Assembly (NCBI GenBank): GCA_902763085.1
Contig: CACWQW010000004.1
Span: 1 to 47,907 of the forward strand
Length of the DNA stretch: 47,907 nt
Origin: Dongibacter bovis
GTDB lineage: Bacteria; Bacillota; Negativicutes; Selenomonadales; Selenomonadaceae
Reading direction: 5' to 3'
Shown in pieces: positions 31,939 through 39,279 of this stretch (position 1 is its first letter; every line of letters starts with the position of its first letter). Made by a program: the position numbers and the translations under genes. Under the pieces are notes generated by a model. That model saw only the letters and a program-made list of their open reading frames with translations. It did no database searches and was not told the origin of the DNA.

Positions 31939-33834
31939 ATGGACGAAGTTCATGTTTCGGTTCCCACCGAATTCAACGGAAAGATATTCGACATGCTCGA
32001 CGAGCTCGAGCAGCACCTCTATTTCCGCTGGGACCTCACGAAGGACATCTTGACGCTCCACGGAACGGTGCCACGGAAATTCCGCGATTTCCCGCGGGAG
32101 GTCTGCCACGCCTCGACGATGCTCTGGACGCAGAAGCTCCTGCATCCCGACGACCGCGCGGTGCTGCACACCTACCTGCACATGCTCTTCGGGCCACAGG
32201 CAGAGGACGCACCTCAGACGCGCAAGGCGGTCTGCAAGCTGCGCATCCGCCATCACGGGAGCAGCTACCTCTGGGCAAAGGTGCACCTCATCACGTATTT
32301 TACAGACCATCGTCCTATCGTTGCCTTCGGCAATCTCCGCAGCATCCAGGCGCAGAAGCTCTGGCAGGCGCGCCTGCAGCGGCGTGCCGATTACGACAGC
32401 CTCACGGGCCTGCTCACGAAGGATGCTGCGGTCCGCCAGATCGAGTCGCACCTCGCGCTCTCTTCGCACGAGCATGACTCCGCCGTCCTGCTCGTGCTCG
32501 ACGCCGACGGCTTCAAGGCCATCAACGACCATCTCGGGCATCTCTTCGGCGACGGCGTGCTCGCGGAGATGGGCCACATCATCAAGCACCATTTCCGTCA
32601 GGCGGATATCAAGGGGCGCATCGGCGGCGACGAGTTCATCATCCTCCTCACCCACGCCACCGACCTCGCGGGCGTTGAGGAGCACTGCGCCGCGCTCGTG
32701 CGCGACATGCAGCGCGAGTACCAGTCGGAGGACCGGTCCCTCCCCTTCTCCATCAGCATGGGCGCCGCGCTCTATCCCGACCACGGCTTGACGTACGACG
32801 AGCTCTTCAAGCACGCCGACCGCGCGCTCTACGAGGCGAAGAGCCGCGGCAAGAACCAGTTCCGCATCTACAAGAACAAGTTCTATCACGCGCCGCAGGT
32901 CGAGAGCCAGCGCGACCCGGAGTGCACGGTCGACCTGCAGATGAAGGCGTTCCACGACAATATGGCGGAGTTCATCCTCCAAATTTTCTACGAGACGAAC
33001 AGTGCGGCGGCGGCAATCGACTACGCCATCGGCATGCTCGGACGCCTCTATAACTTCGACCGCATCACCATCGCGCGCACCGATCAGGAAACGGGCGCGC
33101 ACTGTGAGCTCCACGAATGGCTCGGCCCCAAGGGCACGCTGCTCAAGAACCTCTCGGAGGACTCCCTCGCGAAGCGCCGCACCATGATCTTCCGCCATGT
33201 GAAGCCGACGCCCTACGGCGTCATGTCCCTCTGCGAGGACACGTCGAAATCACCGCAAGACGCAGCGTTCGCCTCGTTCTGCTACCTCGGCGCTTACGCC
33301 TACTCGCTCATCACGCAGGGCGAGGAGACGATCGGCTACATCGGCGTGGAGCGCACGCAGCCCATGAAGATCACGCCGGAGCTCATCCGCAGCCTCAACG
33401 TCTTCTCCGTCCTGCTCGGCAACATCCTGCTGCCCTCGAACACGGCGGAGGGGCTGCGCCAGGAGTCGCACCTCCTGCGCGATGTCCTCGACCATCTGCC
33501 GGGGATCGTCTACGCCGTCGACAAGGAGACACTGGAGCTCATCTACGCGAGCCGCGCCATCCGCCCCGTCGATGATGGCAGCCTGACGGAGGCGCCCTGC
33601 TATCGCCTGCTGCACGGGCGGGCCGTCCCCTGCCGCCACTGCCCGCTGCCCGCCCTCTCGCCGGCAGGGCAGGAGTGTGTCGCCTGCACGCTCGATGGGC
33701 TCGGCGATGGGAAGCTCCTCCCCGCCCATGCCTGCAACCTCGTGGAGACGGGCAAGGATGGGCATCGTCTCGCCCTCATCGCCGCGGACGCCCCTACGTC
33801 ACCGCCCGCAAGAGAGGAGGACGACCCCTCATGA
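31939..33834 (+). CDS. Diguanylate cyclase with PAS, GGDEF, GAF-like and cysteine-rich PAS domains
   Basis: 631 residues from ATG 31939 (AAAGGA upstream). Domain order: PAS-like (about 20-140), GGDEF (about 148-312), GAF-like (about 335-495) and a C-terminal PAS (about 510-600). The active site is intact, GGDEF at 229-233. An RQAD (RxxD) lies exactly five residues before it, so product inhibition by c-di-GMP is expected. The last PAS carries a Cys pattern CYRLLHGRAVPCRHCP (Cys554, 565, 568) followed by CVAC (580, 583). Similar clusters occur in PAS domains of anaerobe sensors and could bind metal or respond to redox. The stop codon overlaps the ATG of a ferredoxin gene (ATGA), so the two are co-translated. 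Confidence 0.9.
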   Translation: MDEVHVSVPTEFNGKIFDMLDELEQHLYFRWDLTKDILTLHGTVPRKFRDFPREVCHASTMLWTQKLLHPDDRAVLHTYLHMLFGPQAEDAPQTRKAVCKLRIRHHGSSYLWAKVHLITYFTDHRPIVAFGNLRSIQAQKLWQARLQRRADYDSLTGLLTKDAAVRQIESHLALSSHEHDSAVLLVLDADGFKAINDHLGHLFGDGVLAEMGHIIKHHFRQADIKGRIGGDEFIILLTHATDLAGVEEHCAALVRDMQREYQSEDRSLPFSISMGAALYPDHGLTYDELFKHADRALYEAKSRGKNQFRIYKNKFYHAPQVESQRDPECTVDLQMKAFHDNMAEFILQIFYETNSAAAAIDYAIGMLGRLYNFDRITIARTDQETGAHCELHEWLGPKGTLLKNLSEDSLAKRRTMIFRHVKPTPYGVMSLCEDTSKSPQDAAFASFCYLGAYAYSLITQGEETIGYIGVERTQPMKITPELIRSLNVFSVLLGNILLPSNTAEGLRQESHLLRDVLDHLPGIVYAVDKETLELIYASRAIRPVDDGSLTEAPCYRLLHGRAVPCRHCPLPALSPAGQECVACTLDGLGDGKLLPAHACNLVETGKDGHRLALIAADAPTSPPAREEDDPS

Positions 33835-34031
33835 AGCGCGCCAGCGTCGATGCGGCGCTCTGCGTTAGCTGCGGCATGTGCGCGGATGTCTGCCCGGAGG
33901 TCTTCTCCCTCGGCGAGAGCCACCGCGCAAACGGCGGCCCCGTACCAGAGGCGGCGCTCGCCGCCGCGCTCGACGCCATGGCGGATTGCCCCGTCGGCGC
34001 CATCGCACTATCGACCAACGATGAAGATTGA
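33831..34031 (+). CDS. Single-cluster [4Fe-4S] ferredoxin
   Basis: 66 residues. CVSCGMCADVCPEVF (Cys11, 14, 17, 21) and DCPVGAI (Cys53) fit the monocluster ferredoxins of thermophilic and anaerobic Firmicutes, in which three cysteines of the first motif and the remote CP ligate the cluster. It would carry electrons at low potential in the cytoplasm. The start overlaps the stop of the GGDEF gene by 4 nt, which suggests a shared function rather than a general housekeeping ferredoxin. Ends at a strong terminator. Confidence 0.9.
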   Translation: MKRASVDAALCVSCGMCADVCPEVFSLGESHRANGGPVPEAALAAALDAMADCPVGAIALSTNDED

Positions 34032-34035
34032 CCAT

Positions 34036-34087
34036 AAGGAAATGCCTCCGCGGCGCCCGCATCGGGTGCCACGGAGGCATTTTCCTT
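34036..34087. terminator. Bidirectional terminator between ferredoxin and hcp
   Basis: AAGGAAATGCCTCCG pairs with CGGAGGCATTTTCCTT around a GC-rich 20-nt centre that can itself pair in part. Followed by T-containing sequence on both strands. Confidence 0.75.
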
Positions 34088-34125
34088 GGAAAGGGTTTTG
34101 GGTTGGGGTTTCAGGGGTCCGCCGA

Positions 34126-35766
34126 TCAACCGATCAGCGTCTTGAGATCGTCCTCGACGTTCGTGATGCCGCCGATGCCGAAGTTCTCGACGAGGACCTT
34201 TGCGACATTTGGAGAGAGGAATGCCGGCAGCGTCGGTCCGAGATGGATGTTCTTCACACCGAGGTGGAGGAGCGCCAGCAGGACGATGACGGCCTTCTGC
34301 TCGTACCAAGCGATATTGTAGGCAATCGGCAGCTCGTTGACATCGTTGAGGCCGAAGACCTCCTTGAGCTTGAGCGCGATGAGCGCGAGGCTGTACGAGT
34401 CGTTGCACTGGCCGGCGTCGAGCACGCGCGGGATGCCACCGATGTCACCGAGGTCGAGCTTGATGTACTTGTACTTCGCGCAGCCCGCCGTGAGGATCAC
34501 CGTGTCCTTCGGCAGCGCCTTCGCGAACTCCGTGTAGTAGCTGCGGCTCTTGCTGCGGCCATCGCAGCCCGCCATGACGACGAACTTCTTGATGGCGCCG
34601 CTCTTCACTGCCTCGACGACCTTGTCAGCGAGCGCGAAGACCTGGGCATGCGCGAAGCCGCCGACGATCTCTCCCTGCTCGAGCTCCTGCGGTGCGGGGC
34701 ACTTCTTCGCCATCTCGATGAGCGGCGTGAAATCCTTCGTGCCATCCGCACGCGTCTCGATGTGCGGGCAGCCCGGGAAGCCGACAGCGCCCGTCGTGAA
34801 CACGCGGTTCTTGTAGCTGTCCTTCGGCGGCACGAGGCAGTTCGTCGTGAGCAACACGGGGCCACCGAACGCCTCGAACTCCTCTTTCTGCTTCCACCAG
34901 GCGTTGCCGTAGTTGCCGACGAAGTTGTCGTACTTCTTGAACGCCGGATAGTAGTGCGCCGGCAGCATTTCGCCGTGCGTATAGACGTCGACGCCCGTGC
35001 CCTGCGTCTGCTCGAGGAGCATCTCGAGGTCGTGCAGGTCGTGGCCGGAGATGAGGATGGCGGGGGTCTTGCGCACGCCGAGCTGCACCTTCGTGATCTC
35101 GGGGTTGCCGAAGTGCTCCGTGTTCGCCTTGTCGAGTGCCGCCATGCCCTCGACGCCCCATTTGCCCGTCTCGAGCGTGAGCGCCGTCAGATCTTCTGCG
35201 GAGAGCGTATCATCGAGCAGCTGCGCGAGCGCCTTCTGCAGGAACGCATCGATGTCCTCGCGCTCCTCGCCGAGCATGTTCGCATGGTGGAGGTACGCTG
35301 CGAGGCCCTTGACGCCGTACGTGATGAGCTCGCGCAGGCTGCGGATGTCCTCGTTCGCCGTCGCGAGCACGCCGACATCGCCGGACTGTGCCTTCGCGTC
35401 GAACGCCTCCGGCGCATCCTGCCAGAGCGCTGCCGCCGGGAGGCCGCCCTGATCCTTCAGCTGTGCAAGGAGGTCCGCCTTCGCCGCGAGCGTCTCCGAG
35501 ACGCGCGCCGCGATCACATCGAGGTCGAAGTTCGCGTTCGTGATGGTGACGAAGAGGTTGCACGTGACGAGGTGGTTGACCTCACGCGAGACCGTGCCGC
35601 CCTCCGCGCGCAGGCGCGTCGCGACCGCCGAGAGGCCCTTCGTCGCGTAGATGAGCAGGTCCTGCATGCGGGCGACTTCCGGCTTCTTGCCGCAGACACC
35701 GACGCGCGTGCAGCCCTTGCAGAGTGCCGTCTCCTGGCACTGGAAACAAAACATCGCATTCTCCAT
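34126..35766 (-). CDS. hcp: Hydroxylamine reductase / hybrid cluster protein Hcp
   Basis: 546 residues from ATG 35766 (AAGGAGAG upstream). Hcp holds an N-terminal [4Fe-4S] cluster and the 4Fe-2S-2O hybrid cluster, and reduces hydroxylamine or NO in the cytoplasm of anaerobes. N-terminal cysteines are in [20 protein letters not shown]. Hybrid-cluster surroundings are [65 protein letters not shown] and the C-terminal [16 protein letters not shown]. An extra cysteine (ALC) lies between the N-terminal ligands. A FNR/CRP-type site sits upstream. Confidence 0.96.
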   Translation of the reverse strand: MENAMFCFQCQETALCKGCTRVGVCGKKPEVARMQDLLIYATKGLSAVATRLRAEGGTVSREVNHLVTCNLFVTITNANFDLDVIAARVSETLAAKADLLAQLKDQGGLPAAALWQDAPEAFDAKAQSGDVGVLATANEDIRSLRELITYGVKGLAAYLHHANMLGEEREDIDAFLQKALAQLLDDTLSAEDLTALTLETGKWGVEGMAALDKANTEHFGNPEITKVQLGVRKTPAILISGHDLHDLEMLLEQTQGTGVDVYTHGEMLPAHYYPAFKKYDNFVGNYGNAWWKQKEEFEAFGGPVLLTTNCLVPPKDSYKNRVFTTGAVGFPGCPHIETRADGTKDFTPLIEMAKKCPAPQELEQGEIVGGFAHAQVFALADKVVEAVKSGAIKKFVVMAGCDGRSKSRSYYTEFAKALPKDTVILTAGCAKYKYIKLDLGDIGGIPRVLDAGQCNDSYSLALIALKLKEVFGLNDVNELPIAYNIAWYEQKAVIVLLALLHLGVKNIHLGPTLPAFLSPNVAKVLVENFGIGGITNVEDDLKTLIG

Positions 35767-35821
35767 CGAAATCTCTCCTTTTCCCTCTAAAGCTCTCGTC
35801 TTCTTGGCTTTCGATGGCTTC

Positions 35822-35863
35822 ATCATACCACGAGCCGAAGGGGGCCGCCGTAACGTTTGTTAC
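35822..35863 (-). promoter_or_regulatory. hcp promoter with GTAAC-N4-GTTAC activator site
   Basis: A perfect inverted repeat GTAAC-N4-GTTAC (35850-35863) lies upstream of a -10 TATGAT (35822-35827 on the minus strand). With a start site about 7 nt beyond the -10, the repeat is centred near -41.5, the usual class II position of CRP/FNR-family activators, and there is no good -35. The sequence resembles sites proposed for HcpR in Firmicutes, regulators of hcp in response to nitrosative stress. The regulator itself is not in this window. Confidence 0.65.
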
Positions 35864-35983
35864 ATCTACGACGAATTTCCCATTCCTTCTTTGAAATTTT
35901 ACACAATGAATACATTTTCCCATATTCCTCCTTAAATATTCATGTTACAATAATAACAGGGATAAAAGGAGCTGTTGTTTTAT

Positions 35984-36679
35984 ATGATAGGGAATAATGT
36001 TGCTGACGCAATCCACGAGTATCAATATACGAAAGACAGCGTGCTCGGTTCCGAGCTGATCGCGCATTTCGAGGGGCTCGTCTACGCCGCCTGCCATTCG
36101 TTCTACATGGACGGGCAGGAGCGCGACGACATGCTGCAGGAGGGACGCATCGGCCTCTTCAAGGCGCTGCGGGACTATCGGCCGACGTGCGGCGCGAGCT
36201 TCACGTCGTTCGCCGTGCGCTGCATCCGCTGCCAGTGCATCTCCGCCATCAAGGCGGCGCACCGCTGCAAGCACAGGATCCTGAACCAGGCGCTCTCGCT
36301 CGACGTCACGATCTACGAGGACAACGAGCACATGAGCTGGCTCGACGGCCTCGTCGACGAGCGGGTCCTCTCGCCCATGCAGTCGCTCATCTCCTACGAG
36401 GACTACGAGCGCTGCCAGCGCATCTTCGAGCAGATCTACACGCCCTTCGACTACGACGTCTTCCTCGCTCGCCTCTACGGCGAGAGCTACGAGCAGATCG
36501 CGCGCCGCATGGGTCGCAACATCAAGGCCATCGACAACGCCCTGCAGCGCTGCCGTCGCCGCCTGCTCTGCTACATCTCCGAGCACGACGATCTCGACGC
36601 CGCGGCGCTCGAGCATTTCTTCTCCACCGCACTCGAGCTCCACGCGCAGCCGAAGGACGCCATCCAGCAGGCATCCTGA
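35984..36679 (+). CDS. SigH-like RNA polymerase sigma factor
   Basis: 231 residues. Region 2 reads LIAHFEGLVYAACHSFYM, DDMLQEGRIGLFKALRDYRP and FTSFAVRCIRCQCISAIKAA, then ALSLD as in SigH/Spo0H-type sigmas. Region 4 contains FDYDVFLARLYGESYEQIARRMG and NIKAIDNALQRCRRRLL. The C-terminus has an extra acidic tail of about 35 residues. Start choice is uncertain: ATG 35984 is 12 nt from AGGAG, while a TTG at 35975 is only 3 nt away. A possible extended -10 (TGTTACAAT, 35943-35951) is upstream. Divergent from hcp. In non-sporulating relatives SigH-like factors control competence or stationary-phase genes. Confidence 0.85.
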   Translation: MIGNNVADAIHEYQYTKDSVLGSELIAHFEGLVYAACHSFYMDGQERDDMLQEGRIGLFKALRDYRPTCGASFTSFAVRCIRCQCISAIKAAHRCKHRILNQALSLDVTIYEDNEHMSWLDGLVDERVLSPMQSLISYEDYERCQRIFEQIYTPFDYDVFLARLYGESYEQIARRMGRNIKAIDNALQRCRRRLLCYISEHDDLDAAALEHFFSTALELHAQPKDAIQQAS

Positions 36680-36690
36680 ATAATGATATG

Positions 36691-36725
36691 AAAAATGCCG
36701 CCGGCACATCGCCGACGGCATTTTT
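36691..36725. terminator. Intrinsic terminator after the SigH-like gene
   Basis: AAAAATGCCG-C-CGG pairs with CCG-A-CGGCATTTTT around CACAT. A/T runs on both sides, so it can also end the opposing small gene at 36760. Confidence 0.85.
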
Positions 36726-36759
36726 GTGAGCGCCCTGCGGCGCGGAAAAGCCCTCCCTC

Positions 36760-37077
36760 TCACTCGTAGCGAGGATGTTCCTTCACGTAGTCGACGGGAC
36801 GGCTCCAGTCGACGTGCACCTGCGTGGCTTCCCAGAGGCGCGTGAGCGCGAGCTCGAAGCTCTCCCGGTCGCCCTGCGGGTCGATGGTCTCTGCCGTGAA
36901 GTCCATGAGCGTCTCGTGCGGGACCTCGAGCGTGAGGGGCTTCCCCAGGAATTCCTCCGCTTTCTTGCGACCTTCTTCATTGGCGAGATGGACTTCCGCC
37001 TTCTTCGCTTCTTCGTCGTAGCTGATCCAGCCGACGTCTTTGCCATAGCTGACGGCGACACTGTATGTATGTTCCAT
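36760..37077 (-). CDS. Conserved-looking small protein of unknown function
   Basis: 105 residues from ATG 37077, which has AAGGAGA upstream and a clear promoter. No family recognised. It looks like a soluble alpha/beta protein: EHTYSVAVSYGKDVGWISYD and KKAEVHLANEEGRKKAEEFL suggest strands followed by a helix, then LTLEVPHETLMDFTAETIDP and a Trp-rich C-terminus (LWEATQVHVDWSRPVDYV). No signal peptide or membrane segment. Faces the DUF441 gene divergently. Confidence 0.65.
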   Translation of the reverse strand: MEHTYSVAVSYGKDVGWISYDEEAKKAEVHLANEEGRKKAEEFLGKPLTLEVPHETLMDFTAETIDPQGDRESFELALTRLWEATQVHVDWSRPVDYVKEHPRYE

Positions 37078-37110
37078 GAAATTTTCTCCTTTTCTTTTGA
37101 GGTCTTTTCC

Positions 37111-37139
37111 ATTATAATATCTTTTACTTGAATTGTACA
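37111..37139 (-). promoter_or_regulatory. Promoter of the small gene at 36760
   Basis: On the minus strand TGTACA (37134-37139), 17-nt spacer, TATAAT (37111-37116). Leader of about 27 nt. Confidence 0.6.
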
Positions 37140-37146
37140 CCTCAGC

Positions 37147-37168
37147 GCGGCGGGGATGTCCCCGCCGC
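37147..37168 (+). promoter_or_regulatory. GC-rich hairpin in front of the DUF441 gene
   Basis: GCGGCGGGGA and TCCCCGCCGC are perfect 10-bp complementary arms separated by two bases. An in-frame ATG sits inside the hairpin, which argues against it as start codon. No U-run follows, so it is not a terminator. It may affect translation or mark the end of a control region between two divergent genes. Confidence 0.4.
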
Positions 37169-37200
37169 ATGATGAAAAGAAGAAAGGTCTGGCGATATCT

Positions 37201-37656
37201 TTGACTACGGAATACATCACGCTCGGCGCCGTGCTGCTGCTCTCCCTCGTCGGGCACAACATGACGGTCGTCTACGCGACGGGGATCGTGCTCGCGCTCA
37301 AGGTGCTTGGGCTCGATACGGCGCTCACGGCACTCGGCAGCCATGGGCTCAACTGGGGCATCATCCTGCTCACGGCGGCGATCCTCGTGCCGATCGCCAC
37401 GGGGGAGATCACCATCCAGACGATGATCGACTCTTTTAAGACGCCGATCGGCATCGTCGCCGTGCTCGCAGGGCTGCTCGCCGCTGTTGCGGGCGGCGGC
37501 GGGCTCAAGCTGCTCACGACGACCTCAGAGCTCATTCCTGCGCTCATCATCGGCACGATGGCGGGCGTGCTCGTCTTCAAGGGCGTTGCCGTCGGGCCGC
37601 TGATCGCGGGCGGCTTCACGTATTTCGTCATGAGCCTCATGGCGCACTTCCGCTAA
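37201..37656 (+). CDS. DUF441 family membrane protein
   Basis: 151 residues if started at the TTG 37201, which fits the family's usual length of about 150; an ATG at 37156 would add a charged 15-residue extension lying in a hairpin. The ribosome site AAAGG is somewhat far from the TTG, so the start is uncertain. Four to five hydrophobic helices: YITLGAVLLLSLVGHN, TVVYATGIVLALKVLGL, GIILLTAAILVPIATGEI, TPIGIVAVLAGLLAAVAGGGG and a C-terminal FKGVAVGPLIAGGFTYFVM. The family (YeaL-type) has no established function. Confidence 0.85.
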   Translation: MTTEYITLGAVLLLSLVGHNMTVVYATGIVLALKVLGLDTALTALGSHGLNWGIILLTAAILVPIATGEITIQTMIDSFKTPIGIVAVLAGLLAAVAGGGGLKLLTTTSELIPALIIGTMAGVLVFKGVAVGPLIAGGFTYFVMSLMAHFR

Positions 37657-37714
37657 CGTACCTGATACGCATTCGATCCAGGCATTATTTACTATCATCG
37701 CGTCGTGTCAAGTC

Positions 37715-37743
37715 TTGCATTAAGAATTTTTTTATGCTATAGT
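37715..37743 (+). promoter_or_regulatory. Promoter of 6S RNA
   Basis: TTGCAT (37715-37720), exact 17-nt spacer with a T-tract, TATAGT (37738-37743) with TG at the extended -10 position. Strong vegetative promoter; transcription should start around 37750. Confidence 0.8.
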
Positions 37744-37749
37744 ACCAAC

Positions 37750-37942
37750 TAAAGAAGGGACCGCCTGGGGTGTGCGCGAGCTTCTGATTATGTCGAACCT
37801 ACACTTATTCTAGGGAACCCGATTTGATTCCTGTGGACGTTGGATCGCAAGTTACGAGTAACGAAAGCAGGACTTAGGGTACCCACCTGCGATTTCGCGG
37901 GTTTTCGACATAGTAAGCGGACGGCATTTTGGACCCCTTTTT
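37750..37942 (+). ncRNA. ssrS: 6S RNA (SsrS)
   Basis: About 190 nt. 6S RNA mimics an open promoter and binds the housekeeping RNA polymerase in stationary phase. The 5' part CCTGGGGTGTGCGCGAGC parallels GAGATGTTCGCAAGC of E. coli 6S. The 3' part has CCCACCTG, a small hairpin, GGGTT, then GCGGACGGCAT, parallel to CACCTTG...GGGTTC...GCGGCGGCAT. The arms pair: TATGTCGA near 37789 with TCGACATA near 37907, and AAGGG near 37756 with CCCTT at the end. The final closing stem is followed by six T residues, which suits termination. No protein frame with a ribosome site covers it. Confidence 0.85.
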
Positions 37943-37943
37943 T

Positions 37944-37979
37944 AATAGGGCTTGCTGATGTAGATCGGCAAGCCCTATT
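37944..37979. repeat. Perfect 12-bp inverted repeat just after the 6S RNA
   Basis: AATAGGGCTTGC and GCAAGCCCTATT with a 12-nt loop, starting right after the T-run that ends the 6S RNA. Neither strand has a T-run on its downstream side, so it is not an ordinary terminator for 6S or for the convergent dinB. The stretch from 37980 to 38049 shows only a short CTGTATACAG palindrome. Confidence 0.6.
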
Positions 37980-38049
37980 CGCGTATCTGTATACAGTATG
38001 TTGTACCCGCCGGACGCTGTCCCCAGGCGCGGTGATGCGGAGCACCTCC

Positions 38050-39234
38050 TCAGATGTGCCCATGTCCGATGATATCTTCTCCGAACCTCTGCTTGAGCCG
38101 GTCGATGGCGCTGTAGAGGTTCTCTTTTTTCTGCGGCGCGCCGCCGTCGAAGAGCGAGAGCTCCTCCGCCGCGCCGAAATTCTGCGCGCTGATGCCGAGC
38201 AGGCGGATGCCGCCCGCTGGTGCGAGCGCGTGATAGAGCGAGCGCGCCACCTGGTAGATCTCCTCATCGTAGCAAGTCGGCGTCTCGAGCGTGCGGCTGC
38301 GCGTCCAGGTCGTGAAGTCGCCGCGGCGCACCTTGATCTGGATCGTGCGCGCCTTTTTCCCCTGCCGGCGCAGGCGCCAACCCACTTGCTCGGCGAGATG
38401 CAGCAGCACGCGCTCGATCTCCTCCCGCTGCACGAGGTCCCGCAGGAACGTCTCCTCCTTGCCGATGGACTTGGGCTCGCCGCGCGGCGCAACGGGACGG
38501 TCGTCGCGCCCGCAGGCGAGGCGAGAGAGCTGCTCTGCCGTCTTCGTGCCGAACTGCCGCGAGAGCTCTTTCGGGGGCATCGCGGCGAGCTCGCCGACCG
38601 TGCGCACGTGGAGCGAGGCGAGGCGCGCCGCCGTCTTCGCCCCGACGCCCCAGATGCGACGCACAGGGAGCGGCCAGAGGAAAGCGCGGATGCCCGCCTC
38701 ATCCGCCGGCACGACGACGAGGCCGTCGGGCTTCTCAAGGTCGGAGGCGATCTTCGCGAGGAACTTGTTCGGCGCGATGCCGACGGAGGCGACGAGCCCC
38801 GTCTGGCGCCGGATTTCCTCCTTGAGCCGCACGGCGTAGGCGCGCGGGCTCCCGCTGAGGAGCTCCGTGCCCGTGACGTCGAGGAACGCCTCGTCGATGG
38901 AGAGCGGCTCGACGACGGGCGCGAACGCGGCGAAAATCTCAAAGATCTGCGCCGAGACCTCGCCGTAGCGCGCGTAGTTCCCCGGAAGGAAGATCGCCTG
39001 CGGGCAGCGCCGCTGCGCCTGCGTCATCGGCATCGCCGAGTGGACGCCGTAGCGCCGCGCCTCGTAGGAGCACGTCGAGACGACACCGCGCCCTGAGAGA
39101 CCGCCGATGATGAGCGGCTTCCCGCGGTACTCCGGATGGTCGTGCTGCTCGACGGAGGCGAAGAAGGCATCCATGTCGACGTGGAAGACGAGGCGCCCCT
39201 CTCGCCGTGCCTCCGGCTGCGTCTTTGTCTCCAT
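38050..39234 (-). CDS. dinB: DNA polymerase IV (Y-family, DinB)
   Basis: 394 residues. Error-prone translesion polymerase. Catalytic carboxylates in FHVDMDAFFASVEQ and PLSIDEAFLDVTG; other family marks are STCSYEARRYGVHSAMPM, ASVGIAPNKFLAKIASDLEKP and the helix-hairpin-helix RRIWGVGAKTAARLASL. The little-finger domain follows (GKEETFLRDL). Near the C-terminus EELSLFD is a beta-clamp-binding motif of the QLxLF type. Stands alone, convergent to the 6S RNA; no LexA-type box seen near its start. Confidence 0.95.
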   Translation of the reverse strand: METKTQPEARREGRLVFHVDMDAFFASVEQHDHPEYRGKPLIIGGLSGRGVVSTCSYEARRYGVHSAMPMTQAQRRCPQAIFLPGNYARYGEVSAQIFEIFAAFAPVVEPLSIDEAFLDVTGTELLSGSPRAYAVRLKEEIRRQTGLVASVGIAPNKFLAKIASDLEKPDGLVVVPADEAGIRAFLWPLPVRRIWGVGAKTAARLASLHVRTVGELAAMPPKELSRQFGTKTAEQLSRLACGRDDRPVAPRGEPKSIGKEETFLRDLVQREEIERVLLHLAEQVGWRLRRQGKKARTIQIKVRRGDFTTWTRSRTLETPTCYDEEIYQVARSLYHALAPAGGIRLLGISAQNFGAAEELSLFDGGAPQKKENLYSAIDRLKQRFGEDIIGHGHI

Positions 39235-39279
39235 GCGCTTCCCTCCATCCGTTTCCGCGTTTTCTTCCCATCATTTCCG

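Noticed and set aside
37984..38000. CTGTATACAG near the 3' end of dinB as a LexA/SOS box
   Set aside because: It is downstream of dinB, not in its promoter, and lacks the spacing of known LexA boxes.
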